64,000 nt of DNA, taken from positions 434,001 through 498,000 of the forward strand of contig NZ_JALJZX010000002.1 of assembly GCF_024171485.1 (NCBI RefSeq). Reading direction: 5' to 3'. Within the stretch, counting starts at the first letter, position 1; each line of letters begins with the position of its first letter. A program made the position numbers and the translations under genes. The stretch is from Chryseobacterium sp. HSC-36S06. Lineage in GTDB: Bacteria; Bacteroidota; Bacteroidia; Flavobacteriales; Weeksellaceae. Of this stretch, positions 22,948 to 31,974 are shown piece after piece. A model generated the notes under the pieces. That model was not told the DNA's origin. It searched no databases and saw only the letters and a program-made list of their open reading frames with translations.

Positions 22948-25488
22948 TTATTCCGTTTCTAAAAGTGAAATTGCCTTCAGCATATCAAAACCTTTGCCCA
23001 GTACCGGTTTGAAGAGATCGCCTTTTTCCTCAATTCTTGCCAATGCGTTTTCAATGTTGAAATCAGTAGGTTTGAGGCCGATTTTCAGTTCGTCCCATTC
23101 AATGGGCATGGAAACCGGTGCGCCGTTTTTCGGACGGAGGCTGTATACGCTGGCAAGGGTTTGTCCGCGGCGGTTCTGGAGGTAATCAAGATAAATTTTT
23201 CCTTTGTCCCGTTTCTGTAAGGTGCGTTCGAGCGTTGTGATATCCGGAAGTTCTTTCTGCACCATCTGCATCATGATATGGGCAAAATTTTTAACCTGTT
23301 CAAAAGAATACTGTGCGCCCGCCGGGATATAAATGTGGATTCCTGAACTGCCCGATGTTTTGCAGTATCCTTTCATTTTAGCTTTATCCATTACCTTTTT
23401 CACGGTTTGCGCGGTAAGAATTACGTCTTCAAATGTATTATTGTCTGAAGGATCGAGATCCAGCACCAGGTAATCCGGTTTATCGGTTGTTTCTTTCCGG
23501 CTTGTCCAGACATTAAGCTCGATGCAGCCCAAATTATTAAGATAAGCCATCGTTGCCTTATCGTTGCAGAGGATGTAATTGATGTATTTATCGGTGGACT
23601 CCGAAAATACTTTCTGGGTTTCAATCCAGTCCGGGATTTCGTCTGATGCGTCTTTCTGATAGAAGCTCATCCCGTCTATTCCATTTGGAAATCGGTTCAT
23701 CGACTGAGGCCTGTCTTTCAGGTGAGGCAGAATATATTTTGCAACGCTTTGGTAATAAGCAATCACGTCGCCTTTGGTAACCTGATCTTTCGGGAAATAA
23801 ATTTTATTCTGGTTGGTCAGTTTTACTTCCTGCTTTCCAAATTTCTGCAGCTGCTCATTTTCTCTTTTCATAACTGATTTTTTTAATGGTACTGGATCAG
23901 CGACATATTTTACTTCATCTTTCCTGATATTAAGATCTTTGGGATTAAGATCTTCTCTGAGCCTCAGAAAAACAGGATGTCTGAAGATATGGTCGCCCGT
24001 AAGCTCCGTGAATTTAATTTCAGCAATAAGTTCAGGTTTAAGCCAGGTCGGTTTGTCGTTGGTCTTTGGTGTCGTCGTGAAAGGTGGCTTATCGGTAATC
24101 AGCGGTTCCATTTTTCCGTAGAGTTCTACAAGGCCTTTGTCGCTGAAGCCGGTACCTGTATGTCCGCAAAAAATCAGTTCATCCCCATCATAACGGCCGA
24201 GAACTAGTGATCCAAATTTCTTGCGACTGCCTTTGGGAGCGGTAAATCCACAAATAAGGACTTCTTCGGTCTTCTGGCTTTTTATTTTCAGCCAGTCACC
24301 ATTTCGGGCACCGCGGTGGTAAGTGCTGTCTATTTTCTTGGCGATCATGCCTTCCAGTTCCATCTTCTCTACCAGCCGGAAAAATTTTTCTCCGTTTTCC
24401 AGGACATGATCATGGTATTTGATGTATTCGGTTTCTACCAAAGCGTCTTTCAGAAGTTCTTTCCTTTGGATGAGACTTAGATTTTCTGTGGAATGACCGT
24501 TCAGCCACAAGAGATCAAAAACCTGATAAATCACATTTAGGTTGGGATTATCGCCAATCCGCTGAAGCCACTGGAAATTCGGCTTTCCCTGATCATCATA
24601 AGCAACAAGTTCGCCGTCCAGAATCATTTCGTGTTCCTGAAATTTCAGCGAGTTACTCACTTTCTTAAACTTTTCAACATACGAAAGTCCATTTCTGGAA
24701 TACAGCTGAATATCTTTCCGGAGATCGGCCACGGCACGGTAGCCGTCCCATTTAATTTCGAACGCCCAGTCCGGGGAACTGAAAGGTTTATCAGTAGTTC
24801 CCGCAAGCATGGGAGTAATGAACTTGGTGAGTTTTTTCTCGCCGCTGAGTGAAGGAGTATAATTCCGGTAGGTTTTTAACTCCTCAGACTTTTTCTCAAC
24901 TTTTTTTACTTTTTTTTTTGAATTTAGATATGCTGTAACGGCGGAATCTTCTGCGGTATTTTCTTCAGCATCGTAATGGTCTGTGGCAAATTTATCCTTG
25001 TGTTTGATGAGAAGCCAGGGCTCTCCGCTGTCAGAATTTTTAATTTTTACGAGGGCAAATTCGCCTTTAAGCTTTTTACCGTGAAGGATGAATTTCAGAG
25101 AACCTTTATGCAATTCTGCCTGCATAAGCAGATCATCGGTTTTATCTTTAACTTTTTCCAGAGGTTCGTAAGTTCCTTCGTCCCAGATTTCCACTTCGCC
25201 GGCACCGTAATTCCCTTCCGGGATACTTCCTTCAAAAGTACGGTATGCAAAAGGATGGTCTTCAACCATCATCGCAAGGCGTTTGTCCTCCGGATTGAGC
25301 GAAGGACCTTTCGGGACAGCCCAGCTTTTCAGTACACCATCCATTTCCAGCCGGAAATCATAATGCAGCCTGCTGGCGGCATGGCGCTGAATCACGAATT
25401 TCAGTTTTCCTTTGCTACTCTGGGATTTTCCTTTTGGTTCTGCCGTCTGTTTAAAATCCCTTTTTTCGTTGTATTTCTCTAATGGCAT
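22948..25488 (-). CDS. ligD: ATP-dependent DNA ligase LigD (PE-ligase-polymerase)
   Basis: An 846-residue NHEJ ligase. Domain order is 3'-phosphoesterase (about 25-170; RHAASRLHYDFRLEM with H36, H42, D44), ATP-dependent ligase (about 220-520; EIKWDGYR with adenylated K246, later EGMIAKK) and primase-polymerase (about 550-840; LVLDLDPSD metal acids). This is the PE-LIG-POL order seen in Pseudomonas and many Bacteroidota, not the mycobacterial order. With Ku it repairs double-strand breaks, mainly in non-growing cells. It starts 27 bases after the ku stop. Confidence 0.96.
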   Translation of the reverse strand: MPLEKYNEKRDFKQTAEPKGKSQSSKGKLKFVIQRHAASRLHYDFRLEMDGVLKSWAVPKGPSLNPEDKRLAMMVEDHPFAYRTFEGSIPEGNYGAGEVEIWDEGTYEPLEKVKDKTDDLLMQAELHKGSLKFILHGKKLKGEFALVKIKNSDSGEPWLLIKHKDKFATDHYDAEENTAEDSAVTAYLNSKKKVKKVEKKSEELKTYRNYTPSLSGEKKLTKFITPMLAGTTDKPFSSPDWAFEIKWDGYRAVADLRKDIQLYSRNGLSYVEKFKKVSNSLKFQEHEMILDGELVAYDDQGKPNFQWLQRIGDNPNLNVIYQVFDLLWLNGHSTENLSLIQRKELLKDALVETEYIKYHDHVLENGEKFFRLVEKMELEGMIAKKIDSTYHRGARNGDWLKIKSQKTEEVLICGFTAPKGSRKKFGSLVLGRYDGDELIFCGHTGTGFSDKGLVELYGKMEPLITDKPPFTTTPKTNDKPTWLKPELIAEIKFTELTGDHIFRHPVFLRLREDLNPKDLNIRKDEVKYVADPVPLKKSVMKRENEQLQKFGKQEVKLTNQNKIYFPKDQVTKGDVIAYYQSVAKYILPHLKDRPQSMNRFPNGIDGMSFYQKDASDEIPDWIETQKVFSESTDKYINYILCNDKATMAYLNNLGCIELNVWTSRKETTDKPDYLVLDLDPSDNNTFEDVILTAQTVKKVMDKAKMKGYCKTSGSSGIHIYIPAGAQYSFEQVKNFAHIMMQMVQKELPDITTLERTLQKRDKGKIYLDYLQNRRGQTLASVYSLRPKNGAPVSMPIEWDELKIGLKPTDFNIENALARIEEKGDLFKPVLGKGFDMLKAISLLETE

Positions 25489-25515
25489 CTTCTGAAAATT
25501 TTACTAAGTTATTTT

Positions 25516-26295
25516 TTAACCTGCCTTGGCTTTTCCGGCTTCCAGACTTGCTTTCAGCTGTGCCATCAGGTCGGTTGCTTTTGCGGAAACCTCTTCTTTG
25601 GTCTCGGTTTTTTTTACTTTTCCTTTAGATTTAGCTTTGATGATGGCCATTAAATCATCATTATAGGTGTTTTTATATTTCGCCGGATCAAATTTTGTTG
25701 CGCGCTGTTTGATGAGAGATTCCGCCATTTCCAGTTCGTCAGCTTTGGGATTTTTAGCGCTAGGAATTTTCAGGTCTTCAAAACTTCTGAGTTCTTCCGG
25801 ATAGCGCATTCTGTTAACCATGAGGATTTTGTCTTCGTAAGGCCGCACAAGACAAAGAATTTCTTTTTCTCGGAGAATGAAAGTCCCAATACCTGCCATT
25901 TTAGTTTTTAAAAGTGCTTTCAGCAGCAGTTTGTAAGCTTCTTCACCGTTTTTCTGTGGTTCCAGAAAGTAGGAGGACTCAAAATAGGCACTGTCAATTT
26001 CGTGTACGTCTACAAACTGTTTAATGTTCAGGATTTTCGATTTTTCGGGATTTACTTCCTCGAAATCTTCTTTTGTAAGGACCACATAGCTGTCTTCCAG
26101 TTTATAACCTTTTACAATATTTTCCCATTTTACTTCTTTTCCCGTTGTCGCATTTACTCTTTTAAAGTTAATATTGGAAAGATCTTCCTTGTCCAGCATG
26201 TCTAGATCCAGATTACTTTCCTCAGTCGCGGAATAAAGTTTGATGGGAATATTGACGAGCCCGAATCCGATGGCTCCGTTCCAGATTGCTCTCAT
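25516..26295 (-). CDS. ku: Ku protein for non-homologous end joining
   Basis: A 259-residue bacterial Ku from ATG 26295 (MRAIWNGAIGFGLVNIPIKLY), the classic Ku start; a longer upstream frame is not needed. The core DNA-end-binding ring domain contains LDKEDLSNI.FKRVN, VLTKEDFE and YEDKILMVNRMRYPEEL. The C-terminal tail is Lys/Ala rich, as expected for the LigD-binding and DNA-threading extension. It is the first gene of a seven-gene minus-strand operon and diverges from exonuclease III with 80 bases between the start codons. Confidence 0.95.
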   Translation of the reverse strand: MRAIWNGAIGFGLVNIPIKLYSATEESNLDLDMLDKEDLSNINFKRVNATTGKEVKWENIVKGYKLEDSYVVLTKEDFEEVNPEKSKILNIKQFVDVHEIDSAYFESSYFLEPQKNGEEAYKLLLKALLKTKMAGIGTFILREKEILCLVRPYEDKILMVNRMRYPEELRSFEDLKIPSAKNPKADELEMAESLIKQRATKFDPAKYKNTYNDDLMAIIKAKSKGKVKKTETKEEVSAKATDLMAQLKASLEAGKAKAG

Positions 26296-26352
26296 AAAAG
26301 TTGGTTTTGATTTTAGACCATCAAAAATGCGTCCAATTAAACGGGGAGTTTT

Positions 26353-26360
26353 TAACTTTG
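26353..26360 (+). promoter_or_regulatory. -7 promoter box of exonuclease III gene
   Basis: TAACTTTG fits TAnnTTTG, 15 bases before the ATG at 26376. It supports the downstream start and places the promoter inside the ku-xth divergent region. Confidence 0.6.
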
Positions 26361-26375
26361 ATATCACAAGAACCT

Positions 26376-27149
26376 ATGAAAATTGCAACTTATAATGTGA
26401 ACGGCGTGAATGGCCGCCTGCCTGTACTGCTGAAATGGCTGAAAGAAAAAGCGCCGGATGTCGTATGTCTCCAGGAACTTAAAGCACCTCAGGAAAAATT
26501 CCCTGAAACTGAAATCCTTGAAGCCGGATATCAGGCCGTGTGGCTCGGACAGAAAAGCTGGAATGGAGTAGCAGTGCTCTCCAGAAAAGGGAAACCTGAG
26601 ATTTCCCGTACAAAACTTCCCGGAGATGATGACGATGATGCAAGCCGCTATCTGGAGGTGAAGATTGAAGATTTAATTATTGCATGCATTTATCTTCCGA
26701 ATGGGAATCCGGCACCAGGGCCCAAATTTGATTATAAAATGAAGTGGTTTGAGCGCCTCGATGCACACGCAGAAATGCTTATAACTTCAAATAAGAAAGT
26801 GCTTTTGATAGGAGATTTCAACGTGATGCCAACAGAGAAGGACGTATATAAACCTGAGAAGTTTGCTAAAGATGCGCTTTTTCTGCCGGAAGTGCGTGAG
26901 GCTTTTAAAAATTTGATCGATCAGGGTTGGACTGATGCTTTGCGGCGCCTTTACCCCGACGAAACCATCTATACGTTCTGGGATTATTTCCGTAATGCTT
27001 ATGAAAGAAATGCGGGTTTAAGAATTGATCATTTTTTACTGTCAAGCGAAGTGCTTCCTTATCTAAAAAAAGCCGGTGTCGACAAAGATGTGCGGGGTTG
27101 GGAAAAATCAAGCGACCATGCACCGGTTTGGATTGAACTTGATAAATAA
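26376..27149 (+). CDS. xth: Exodeoxyribonuclease III
   Basis: A 257-residue AP endonuclease/3'-5' exonuclease of base-excision repair. The start MKIATYNVNGVNGRL is standard for the family, with catalytic E in LQELKA, GDFNV (Asp/Asn), and SDHAPV carrying the general-base His. A frame extended 25 residues upstream covers the promoter and is rejected. It faces away from the Ku/LigD operon, so end-joining and excision repair genes share a promoter region. A bidirectional terminator follows. Confidence 0.93.
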   Translation: MKIATYNVNGVNGRLPVLLKWLKEKAPDVVCLQELKAPQEKFPETEILEAGYQAVWLGQKSWNGVAVLSRKGKPEISRTKLPGDDDDDASRYLEVKIEDLIIACIYLPNGNPAPGPKFDYKMKWFERLDAHAEMLITSNKKVLLIGDFNVMPTEKDVYKPEKFAKDALFLPEVREAFKNLIDQGWTDALRRLYPDETIYTFWDYFRNAYERNAGLRIDHFLLSSEVLPYLKKAGVDKDVRGWEKSSDHAPVWIELDK

Positions 27150-27152
27150 GAA

Positions 27153-27178
27153 AAACGTTCAGCAAAAGCTGAACGTTT
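27153..27178. terminator. Bidirectional terminator between xth and M28 peptidase
   Basis: Perfect 11-bp stem AAACGTTCAGC (27153-27163) / GCTGAACGTTT (27168-27178) with loop AAAA, between two convergent genes. Confidence 0.9.
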
Positions 27179-27198
27179 CCGTATGTGAAGGTATGAAA

Positions 27199-28749
27199 TT
27201 AGTCGAGACCTCCTTTTCTTGTTGGTTCCTTTACTTCAGGCCATTTCATCTGTTCACCGGTTCTTTCGTTAACAGGAAGTTTAATTCTTTCTGCAGACGT
27301 TTTTTCCGGATCTTCGCTGGCCATATATGTCATAATAGCGATTAAAGCTACATTGCTTTTTACATCATCAAAAACGATTTTGTCATACGTATCGCGGTTG
27401 GTATGCCAGGTATAGTTGCCGTAGCTCCAGTTCAAAGAGCCTAACATAAAGGCTGGAACACCTACCGCAACAAATGATGCATGGTCTGATCCGCCACCGC
27501 CGGGAGTCCCGGGAAACGTAGTTTTGATGTCTTTCGTAAGTTCCTTTGGTACGGCAGCAAGCCATCTTCCCAAATAATCATATGAATTCAGGAATCCCTG
27601 TCCGCTGATGTTTGCGATACGTCCCGTTCCGTTGTCCTGGTTGAACAGCGCCTGTATTTTTGGCATCTGGTCTTTATGTGCAGAAACGTAACCGCGTGAT
27701 CCGTTCAGTCCCTGTTCTTCACTTCCCCAAAGGCCTACGATGATGGTTCTTTTGGGATTAGGATATAATTTTTTCAGGATTCTTGCAACTTCCATCATGG
27801 TAATGGTTCCGGTTCCGTTATCGGTTGCACCGGTGCCGCCATCCCAGGAATCGAGGTGTGCTGATAGTATAATATATTCATCAGGTTTTTCTGAACCTTT
27901 AATTTCGGCCACGGTATTGAAGGTTGGTGCCATTCCTTTGTCTTTGGAATTGGCGGTGATTTTCAGTTTTGGAGTAGTACCGTTTTTCAGCATTCTGTAA
28001 AGTTGTCCGTAATCTTCCAGAGAAACATCCATTACAGGAATTTTTTTAGTTCCTGCAGAAAAAATTTTGTTTACCCCAAATCCGCGCGACCAATTTGAGG
28101 AAATGATTCCGGCTGCTCCTGCTGCTTCAAGCTTTGCATTCAAAGTACGCGAAGTTTCTCCTGAAGCTTTAATTGAGTTCTGCCACGCTTCAGATGCGGC
28201 TTTGGACTCAGCCTGCATTTTTTCGAAAGATTCTGGTGTCGCAAATTCTTTCCAGTTGTATTCCGGTCTTCCGGATGGCTGATATTGGGAAACCATAACC
28301 AGTTTTCCTTTAACTGAGGAAAGGAATTTTATATAATCTTCTTTACTGCTGAAAGTTGGCAGCATTACCACATCTGCAGTTAAACCTTTAGCCGGAGTTG
28401 CCGGGCTGAAGGCGAGCTGCATCCCTTCAAGAGATTTTGCATAAGGATACACCATTTCGAGAGAAGAAGTGCCTCTTTCCCAGGATTTCCATTCTCCCCA
28501 CTGTTCGTTGCGTGCATCGATTCCCCAGTTTTTGAATTGTTTTACCGCCCAGTCGTGAGACTGCTGCATTTTTGGACTTCCCACCAGTCTTGGACCGATT
28601 CCATCGAGCAATTCATAGGCGAGTTTCTCAAGTTGGGAATTGTTGTAAGTTTCATCCATTATGGATTTTGTCATTTGGTTCTGCGTTTGGGCATTGAGTC
28701 CCGCTGCAAAGACCGTCGAAAGCATTAAAGCTTTAGCATAGTTCTTCAT
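27199..28749 (-). CDS. M28 family metallopeptidase, secreted
   Basis: A 516-residue zinc aminopeptidase. Residues 1-20 are a signal peptide ending AGLNAQ. A PA-type insertion domain lies around 150-260, then the catalytic M28 domain with SAHLDSWDGGTGATDNGTG (His-Asp zinc ligands), WGSEEQGLNGS (Glu-Glu), and a GGGGSDHASF segment that holds the final His. It should cleave N-terminal residues from peptides in the periplasm or outside. It is transcribed on its own. Confidence 0.9.
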   Translation of the reverse strand: MKNYAKALMLSTVFAAGLNAQTQNQMTKSIMDETYNNSQLEKLAYELLDGIGPRLVGSPKMQQSHDWAVKQFKNWGIDARNEQWGEWKSWERGTSSLEMVYPYAKSLEGMQLAFSPATPAKGLTADVVMLPTFSSKEDYIKFLSSVKGKLVMVSQYQPSGRPEYNWKEFATPESFEKMQAESKAASEAWQNSIKASGETSRTLNAKLEAAGAAGIISSNWSRGFGVNKIFSAGTKKIPVMDVSLEDYGQLYRMLKNGTTPKLKITANSKDKGMAPTFNTVAEIKGSEKPDEYIILSAHLDSWDGGTGATDNGTGTITMMEVARILKKLYPNPKRTIIVGLWGSEEQGLNGSRGYVSAHKDQMPKIQALFNQDNGTGRIANISGQGFLNSYDYLGRWLAAVPKELTKDIKTTFPGTPGGGGSDHASFVAVGVPAFMLGSLNWSYGNYTWHTNRDTYDKIVFDDVKSNVALIAIMTYMASEDPEKTSAERIKLPVNERTGEQMKWPEVKEPTRKGGLD

Positions 28750-28915
28750 TCTATATAACTTTTGGTGCTGAAGATAATATTTTTTGGGAAGAGAGAAAAA
28801 TATAAATGGTGATTGGGTTTCAGATTTCGTAAAAATTTACTGCGATCGAAAAATAATAATCAACAAAACTGGCTGATAGTACGTAAGTTGGCAAAAAACT
28901 TGTATAGGGAAAGCC

Positions 28916-29383
28916 ATGCTTATAAAAAATCTCGTTTTAATCCTTTATTTTTGTTTTCTGAATTTAAATGCCCAGTCTAAGGCAGATCACGTGCTTGGCA
29001 AATGGCTTGCAACCGATCACAGTGTTGCTGTAGAGGTATACAAACTGAAAGGTGAGTATAAGGCCAAAGTGATTTGGTTCGACGAGAGCAAAGGAAGCGG
29101 AAGACCGATGCATACCCGTACCGATTTCGAAAATCCTGATCCCAGTCTGCGGAACAGAAAGATATTAGGAATGGAGGTTTTGGATGGTCTTGTATATAAT
29201 CCGGTAAAAAACGAATGGGAACATGGTAAAATCTATGATGCCAGTTCGGGCAGGTTATGGGATTCCTCTGCCCAGATCACGGAAAACGGCCTTCTGAAAG
29301 TACGTGGATACTGGAAATTTAAGTGGATTGGCAAAAGCATGACTTTTAAGAAAACTAATTACTCAACCTTATCTAAACTATAA
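28916..29383 (+). CDS. DUF2147 secreted protein
   Basis: A 155-residue exported protein. The signal peptide runs to about residue 19 (LNLNAQ). VLGKWLATDHSVAVEVYKLKGEYKAKV, GMEVLDGLVYNP and GKIYDASSGRLWDSSAQI match DUF2147, a small beta-barrel-like family (lipocalin-like) with no settled role, common in Bacteroidota and Proteobacteria. It overlaps nothing and is followed 11 bases later by the holin-like gene, likely in the same transcript. Confidence 0.88.
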   Translation: MLIKNLVLILYFCFLNLNAQSKADHVLGKWLATDHSVAVEVYKLKGEYKAKVIWFDESKGSGRPMHTRTDFENPDPSLRNRKILGMEVLDGLVYNPVKNEWEHGKIYDASSGRLWDSSAQITENGLLKVRGYWKFKWIGKSMTFKKTNYSTLSKL

Positions 29384-29394
29384 ATCTATAAACT

Positions 29395-29739
29395 ATGAAT
29401 TTAATTATCCGACTTCTTGTTACCGCAGTAGTGGCATTTTTTCTCACTAAAATTCTTTCAGGCGTCCATTTCGATGGGTTTTCCACGGCAATTGTGTTTG
29501 CAATCGTTCTGGGGATTCTGAACCTTATTGTTTCGCCCATTCTGAAAATTCTCGGTCTGCCTCTTACCATTATTACTCTGGGGCTTTTTTCCCTGGTCAT
29601 TAATGCTCTGGTTATTCTGATTGCAGATTATTTTATTGACGGGATGACGATTGATGGGTTCTGGTGGGCATTTATTTTCAGCATTGCGCTGTCACTTATT
29701 ACTTCACTGTTGAACGGGATTTTTACTTCTTCAGAATAA
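29395..29739 (+). CDS. Phage holin family (Mycobacteriophage holin-4-like) membrane protein
   Basis: A 114-residue protein with four hydrophobic segments: RLLVTAVVAFFLTKIL, STAIVFAIVLGILNLIV, TIITLGLFSLVINALVILIA and WAFIFSIALSLITSLL. GVHFDGF, GLPLTIITLGLF and INA are typical of the family annotated as phage holin (superfamily 4). No phage genes are nearby, so a membrane role unrelated to lysis is more likely. It follows DUF2147 by 11 bases. Confidence 0.85.
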   Translation: MNLIIRLLVTAVVAFFLTKILSGVHFDGFSTAIVFAIVLGILNLIVSPILKILGLPLTIITLGLFSLVINALVILIADYFIDGMTIDGFWWAFIFSIALSLITSLLNGIFTSSE

Positions 29740-29762
29740 ACTTTAAATAAATCAAATCTCAG

Positions 29763-29790
29763 ATCACCGCGACCAGCGGTGATTTTTGTT
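29763..29790 (+). terminator. Terminator of DUF2147/holin-like genes
   Basis: ATCACCGC (29763-29770) and GCGGTGAT (29776-29783) with a 5-base loop, followed by TTTTGTTTT. Confidence 0.88.
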
Positions 29791-29855
29791 TTACCGGTAA
29801 TATTTGGATGGAGCTTAACCGGAATCTTTAAGCACAGCAAATCATCATAAATTTC

Positions 29856-29863
29856 TATATTTG
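29856..29863 (+). promoter_or_regulatory. -7 promoter box of S9 peptidase gene
   Basis: TATATTTG is an exact TAnnTTTG match, 46 bases before the ATG at 29910. No TTG is seen at the usual -33 distance. Confidence 0.55.
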
Positions 29864-29909
29864 TAAACACAGTTGCAGTCTGCATCTGTAATGATCAAAA
29901 TTGATTTTT

Positions 29910-31904
29910 ATGAAGTTAAAACACACCATTCTCGCAGTAGCTGCGCCTTTTCTTATGAATGCACAAAATGTGATGACGCCCGAAATCCTCTGGACATTAA
30001 ATAAAATTGGCGTTTCGGCTGTTTCACCCGATCAGTCGTCTTTAATTTATACCATTGGGAAGACCGATTTGAAAACCGAAAAGAACAACAAGAAAACCTA
30101 TTTTCTTACTATCAAAAATGCTGAGGCTACCAACTTCGACTTAGGTAAAAAAGCCCTGATCCAGTGGGATAAGAACGGCATCTACGCACAGGAAGGCGAT
30201 AAAATCTATCTTTCGAAAGATGCAGGAAAAACCTGGGCAGAATTTTACACGATTGGCGAAGTCGATAATATTGTGATTTCACCCGACGGAAAAAAAATTG
30301 CCTTCAGTAAGCAGGTTTTGGTTGAAGAAGTGATGGGTAAAGACAAATATCAGGATGTTCCGAAATCTTCCGCTCACATTTATACCGACCTGAACCACCG
30401 CCATTGGGATTATTTCAGCGAAGGAAAATATAATCACGTTTTCGTGGTGAATGTTGCTGATAAAGTTGAAAATGCAAAAGATTTGCTTGAAGGTAAAATG
30501 TGGGATTCCCCGCAGCGCCCTTTTGGCGGAGCTGAAGATTTTGTCTGGAGCCCGGATTCTGCCCAGCTTTTATACGTTACAAAACCTCTGAGCGGCGCGG
30601 AATACGCCCAATCAACCAATACCGATATTTTTGCTTACGATTTAGCAGCAGGTACTACAGCCAATCTTACTGAAAGCAATAAAGGTTATGATGTTGCTCC
30701 GAAATTTTCTCCGGACGGAAAGACTTTGCAGTGGATGTCGATGGAAAGAGACGGTTACGAAGCAGACAAAAATGATATTAAATTGATGGACTGGAAATCC
30801 CGAAAGGTGAGCAACCTTACCAAAGACTGGGATGAAAGCTTAGTTGGCGATGTCTTCTGGACTCAGGATTCAAAAACAATCTATTTTACGACAGCCTTCC
30901 GCGGGACAAAACAGCTGTTTTCTCTGAATCCCAAGAATGCTAAAATTCAGCAGGTAACGAAAGGTGATTTTGATGTGAATGAGGTTTATGCTCAAAACAA
31001 AAACCAGCTTTTGGTTTCCAGAAACGACATCAATCATAATCCTGACCTGTTTTCAGTAGATGTAAAATCCGGGACAATGACTCAGGTAACAGAGGTTAAT
31101 AAAGCGAATTATGCAAAATTAACGCCGGGAAAATCTGAACTGAAAATGGTAAAAACTACCGACGGTAAAGAAATGGGTGTGTGGTTTCATTATCCTCCAG
31201 ACTTCGATCCGAATAAGAAATATCCAACTCTTCTTTACTGTCAGGGCGGTCCGCAGTCAGCATTAACTCAGTATTTCAGCACCCGCTGGAATTTCGCGCT
31301 GATGGCTGCCAACGGTTACATTGTAGTTGCTCCAAACCGACGCGGAATGCCAGGCTGGGGAACACAATGGAACGAACAAATTTCGAAAGACTGGGGCGGA
31401 CAGGTAATGGATGATTATTTAACAGCAACCGATTACGCCAAAACTTTGCCATACGTTGATGCAGACAGAATTGGTGTAGTAGGAGCGAGTTACGGCGGAT
31501 ACAGCGTTTTTATGCTGGCCGGAATCCATGAAAACAGATTTAAAACTTTTATTGCTCACGACGGACTTTTTGATATGAAATCCTGGTATGGAACTACGGA
31601 AGAGCTGTTTTTTGCTAACTGGGATTTAGGAAAGCCTACAGATCAGCCGTTACCTAAAGCGTATACCGAATTTAATCCATCAAATTTTGTTGATAAATGG
31701 AACAAACCAATCATGATCATTCAGGGTGGAATTGATTTCCGCGTGGGATATGAGCAGGGCCAGCAGGCTTTTCAGGCAGCAAGACTTCACGGTTTGAAAT
31801 CTAAATTTCTATATTTTCCAAACGAAAATCACTGGGTACTGAAGCCACAGAACGGCTTGGTATGGCAGCGCGAATTTTTCGAATGGTTGAGAGAAACGCT
31901 TTAG
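29910..31904 (+). CDS. S9 family prolyl oligopeptidase, secreted
   Basis: A 664-residue secreted peptidase starting at ATG 29910 (MKLKHTILAV); a TTG three codons upstream is less likely. The signal peptide ends NAQN. WD40-like propeller blades with DxKKIAFS and SPDGK-type motifs fill the first 420 residues. The alpha/beta hydrolase part has the nucleophile in GASYGGY, the acid in GGIDFRVGYEQ and the His in ENHWV. This is the DPP-IV/acylaminoacyl peptidase group and likely trims peptides in the periplasm. Confidence 0.92.
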   Translation: MKLKHTILAVAAPFLMNAQNVMTPEILWTLNKIGVSAVSPDQSSLIYTIGKTDLKTEKNNKKTYFLTIKNAEATNFDLGKKALIQWDKNGIYAQEGDKIYLSKDAGKTWAEFYTIGEVDNIVISPDGKKIAFSKQVLVEEVMGKDKYQDVPKSSAHIYTDLNHRHWDYFSEGKYNHVFVVNVADKVENAKDLLEGKMWDSPQRPFGGAEDFVWSPDSAQLLYVTKPLSGAEYAQSTNTDIFAYDLAAGTTANLTESNKGYDVAPKFSPDGKTLQWMSMERDGYEADKNDIKLMDWKSRKVSNLTKDWDESLVGDVFWTQDSKTIYFTTAFRGTKQLFSLNPKNAKIQQVTKGDFDVNEVYAQNKNQLLVSRNDINHNPDLFSVDVKSGTMTQVTEVNKANYAKLTPGKSELKMVKTTDGKEMGVWFHYPPDFDPNKKYPTLLYCQGGPQSALTQYFSTRWNFALMAANGYIVVAPNRRGMPGWGTQWNEQISKDWGGQVMDDYLTATDYAKTLPYVDADRIGVVGASYGGYSVFMLAGIHENRFKTFIAHDGLFDMKSWYGTTEELFFANWDLGKPTDQPLPKAYTEFNPSNFVDKWNKPIMIIQGGIDFRVGYEQGQQAFQAARLHGLKSKFLYFPNENHWVLKPQNGLVWQREFFEWLRETL

Positions 31905-31921
31905 AACAAAGAATCTAATAC

Positions 31922-31953
31922 AAAAAGCTTCTGATTATTTTCAGAAGCTTTTT
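31922..31953. terminator. Bidirectional terminator
   Basis: AAAAAGCTTCTGA (31922-31934) pairs with TCAGAAGCTTTTT (31941-31953) around a short AT loop, between convergent genes. Confidence 0.88.
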
Positions 31954-31974
31954 CTATTCTTGACCGTGTCAATT

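Noticed and set aside
29395-29739. Prophage remnant suggested by the holin-like gene
   Set aside because: No other phage gene, att-like repeat or integrase nearby; the family is common in chromosomes outside phages.
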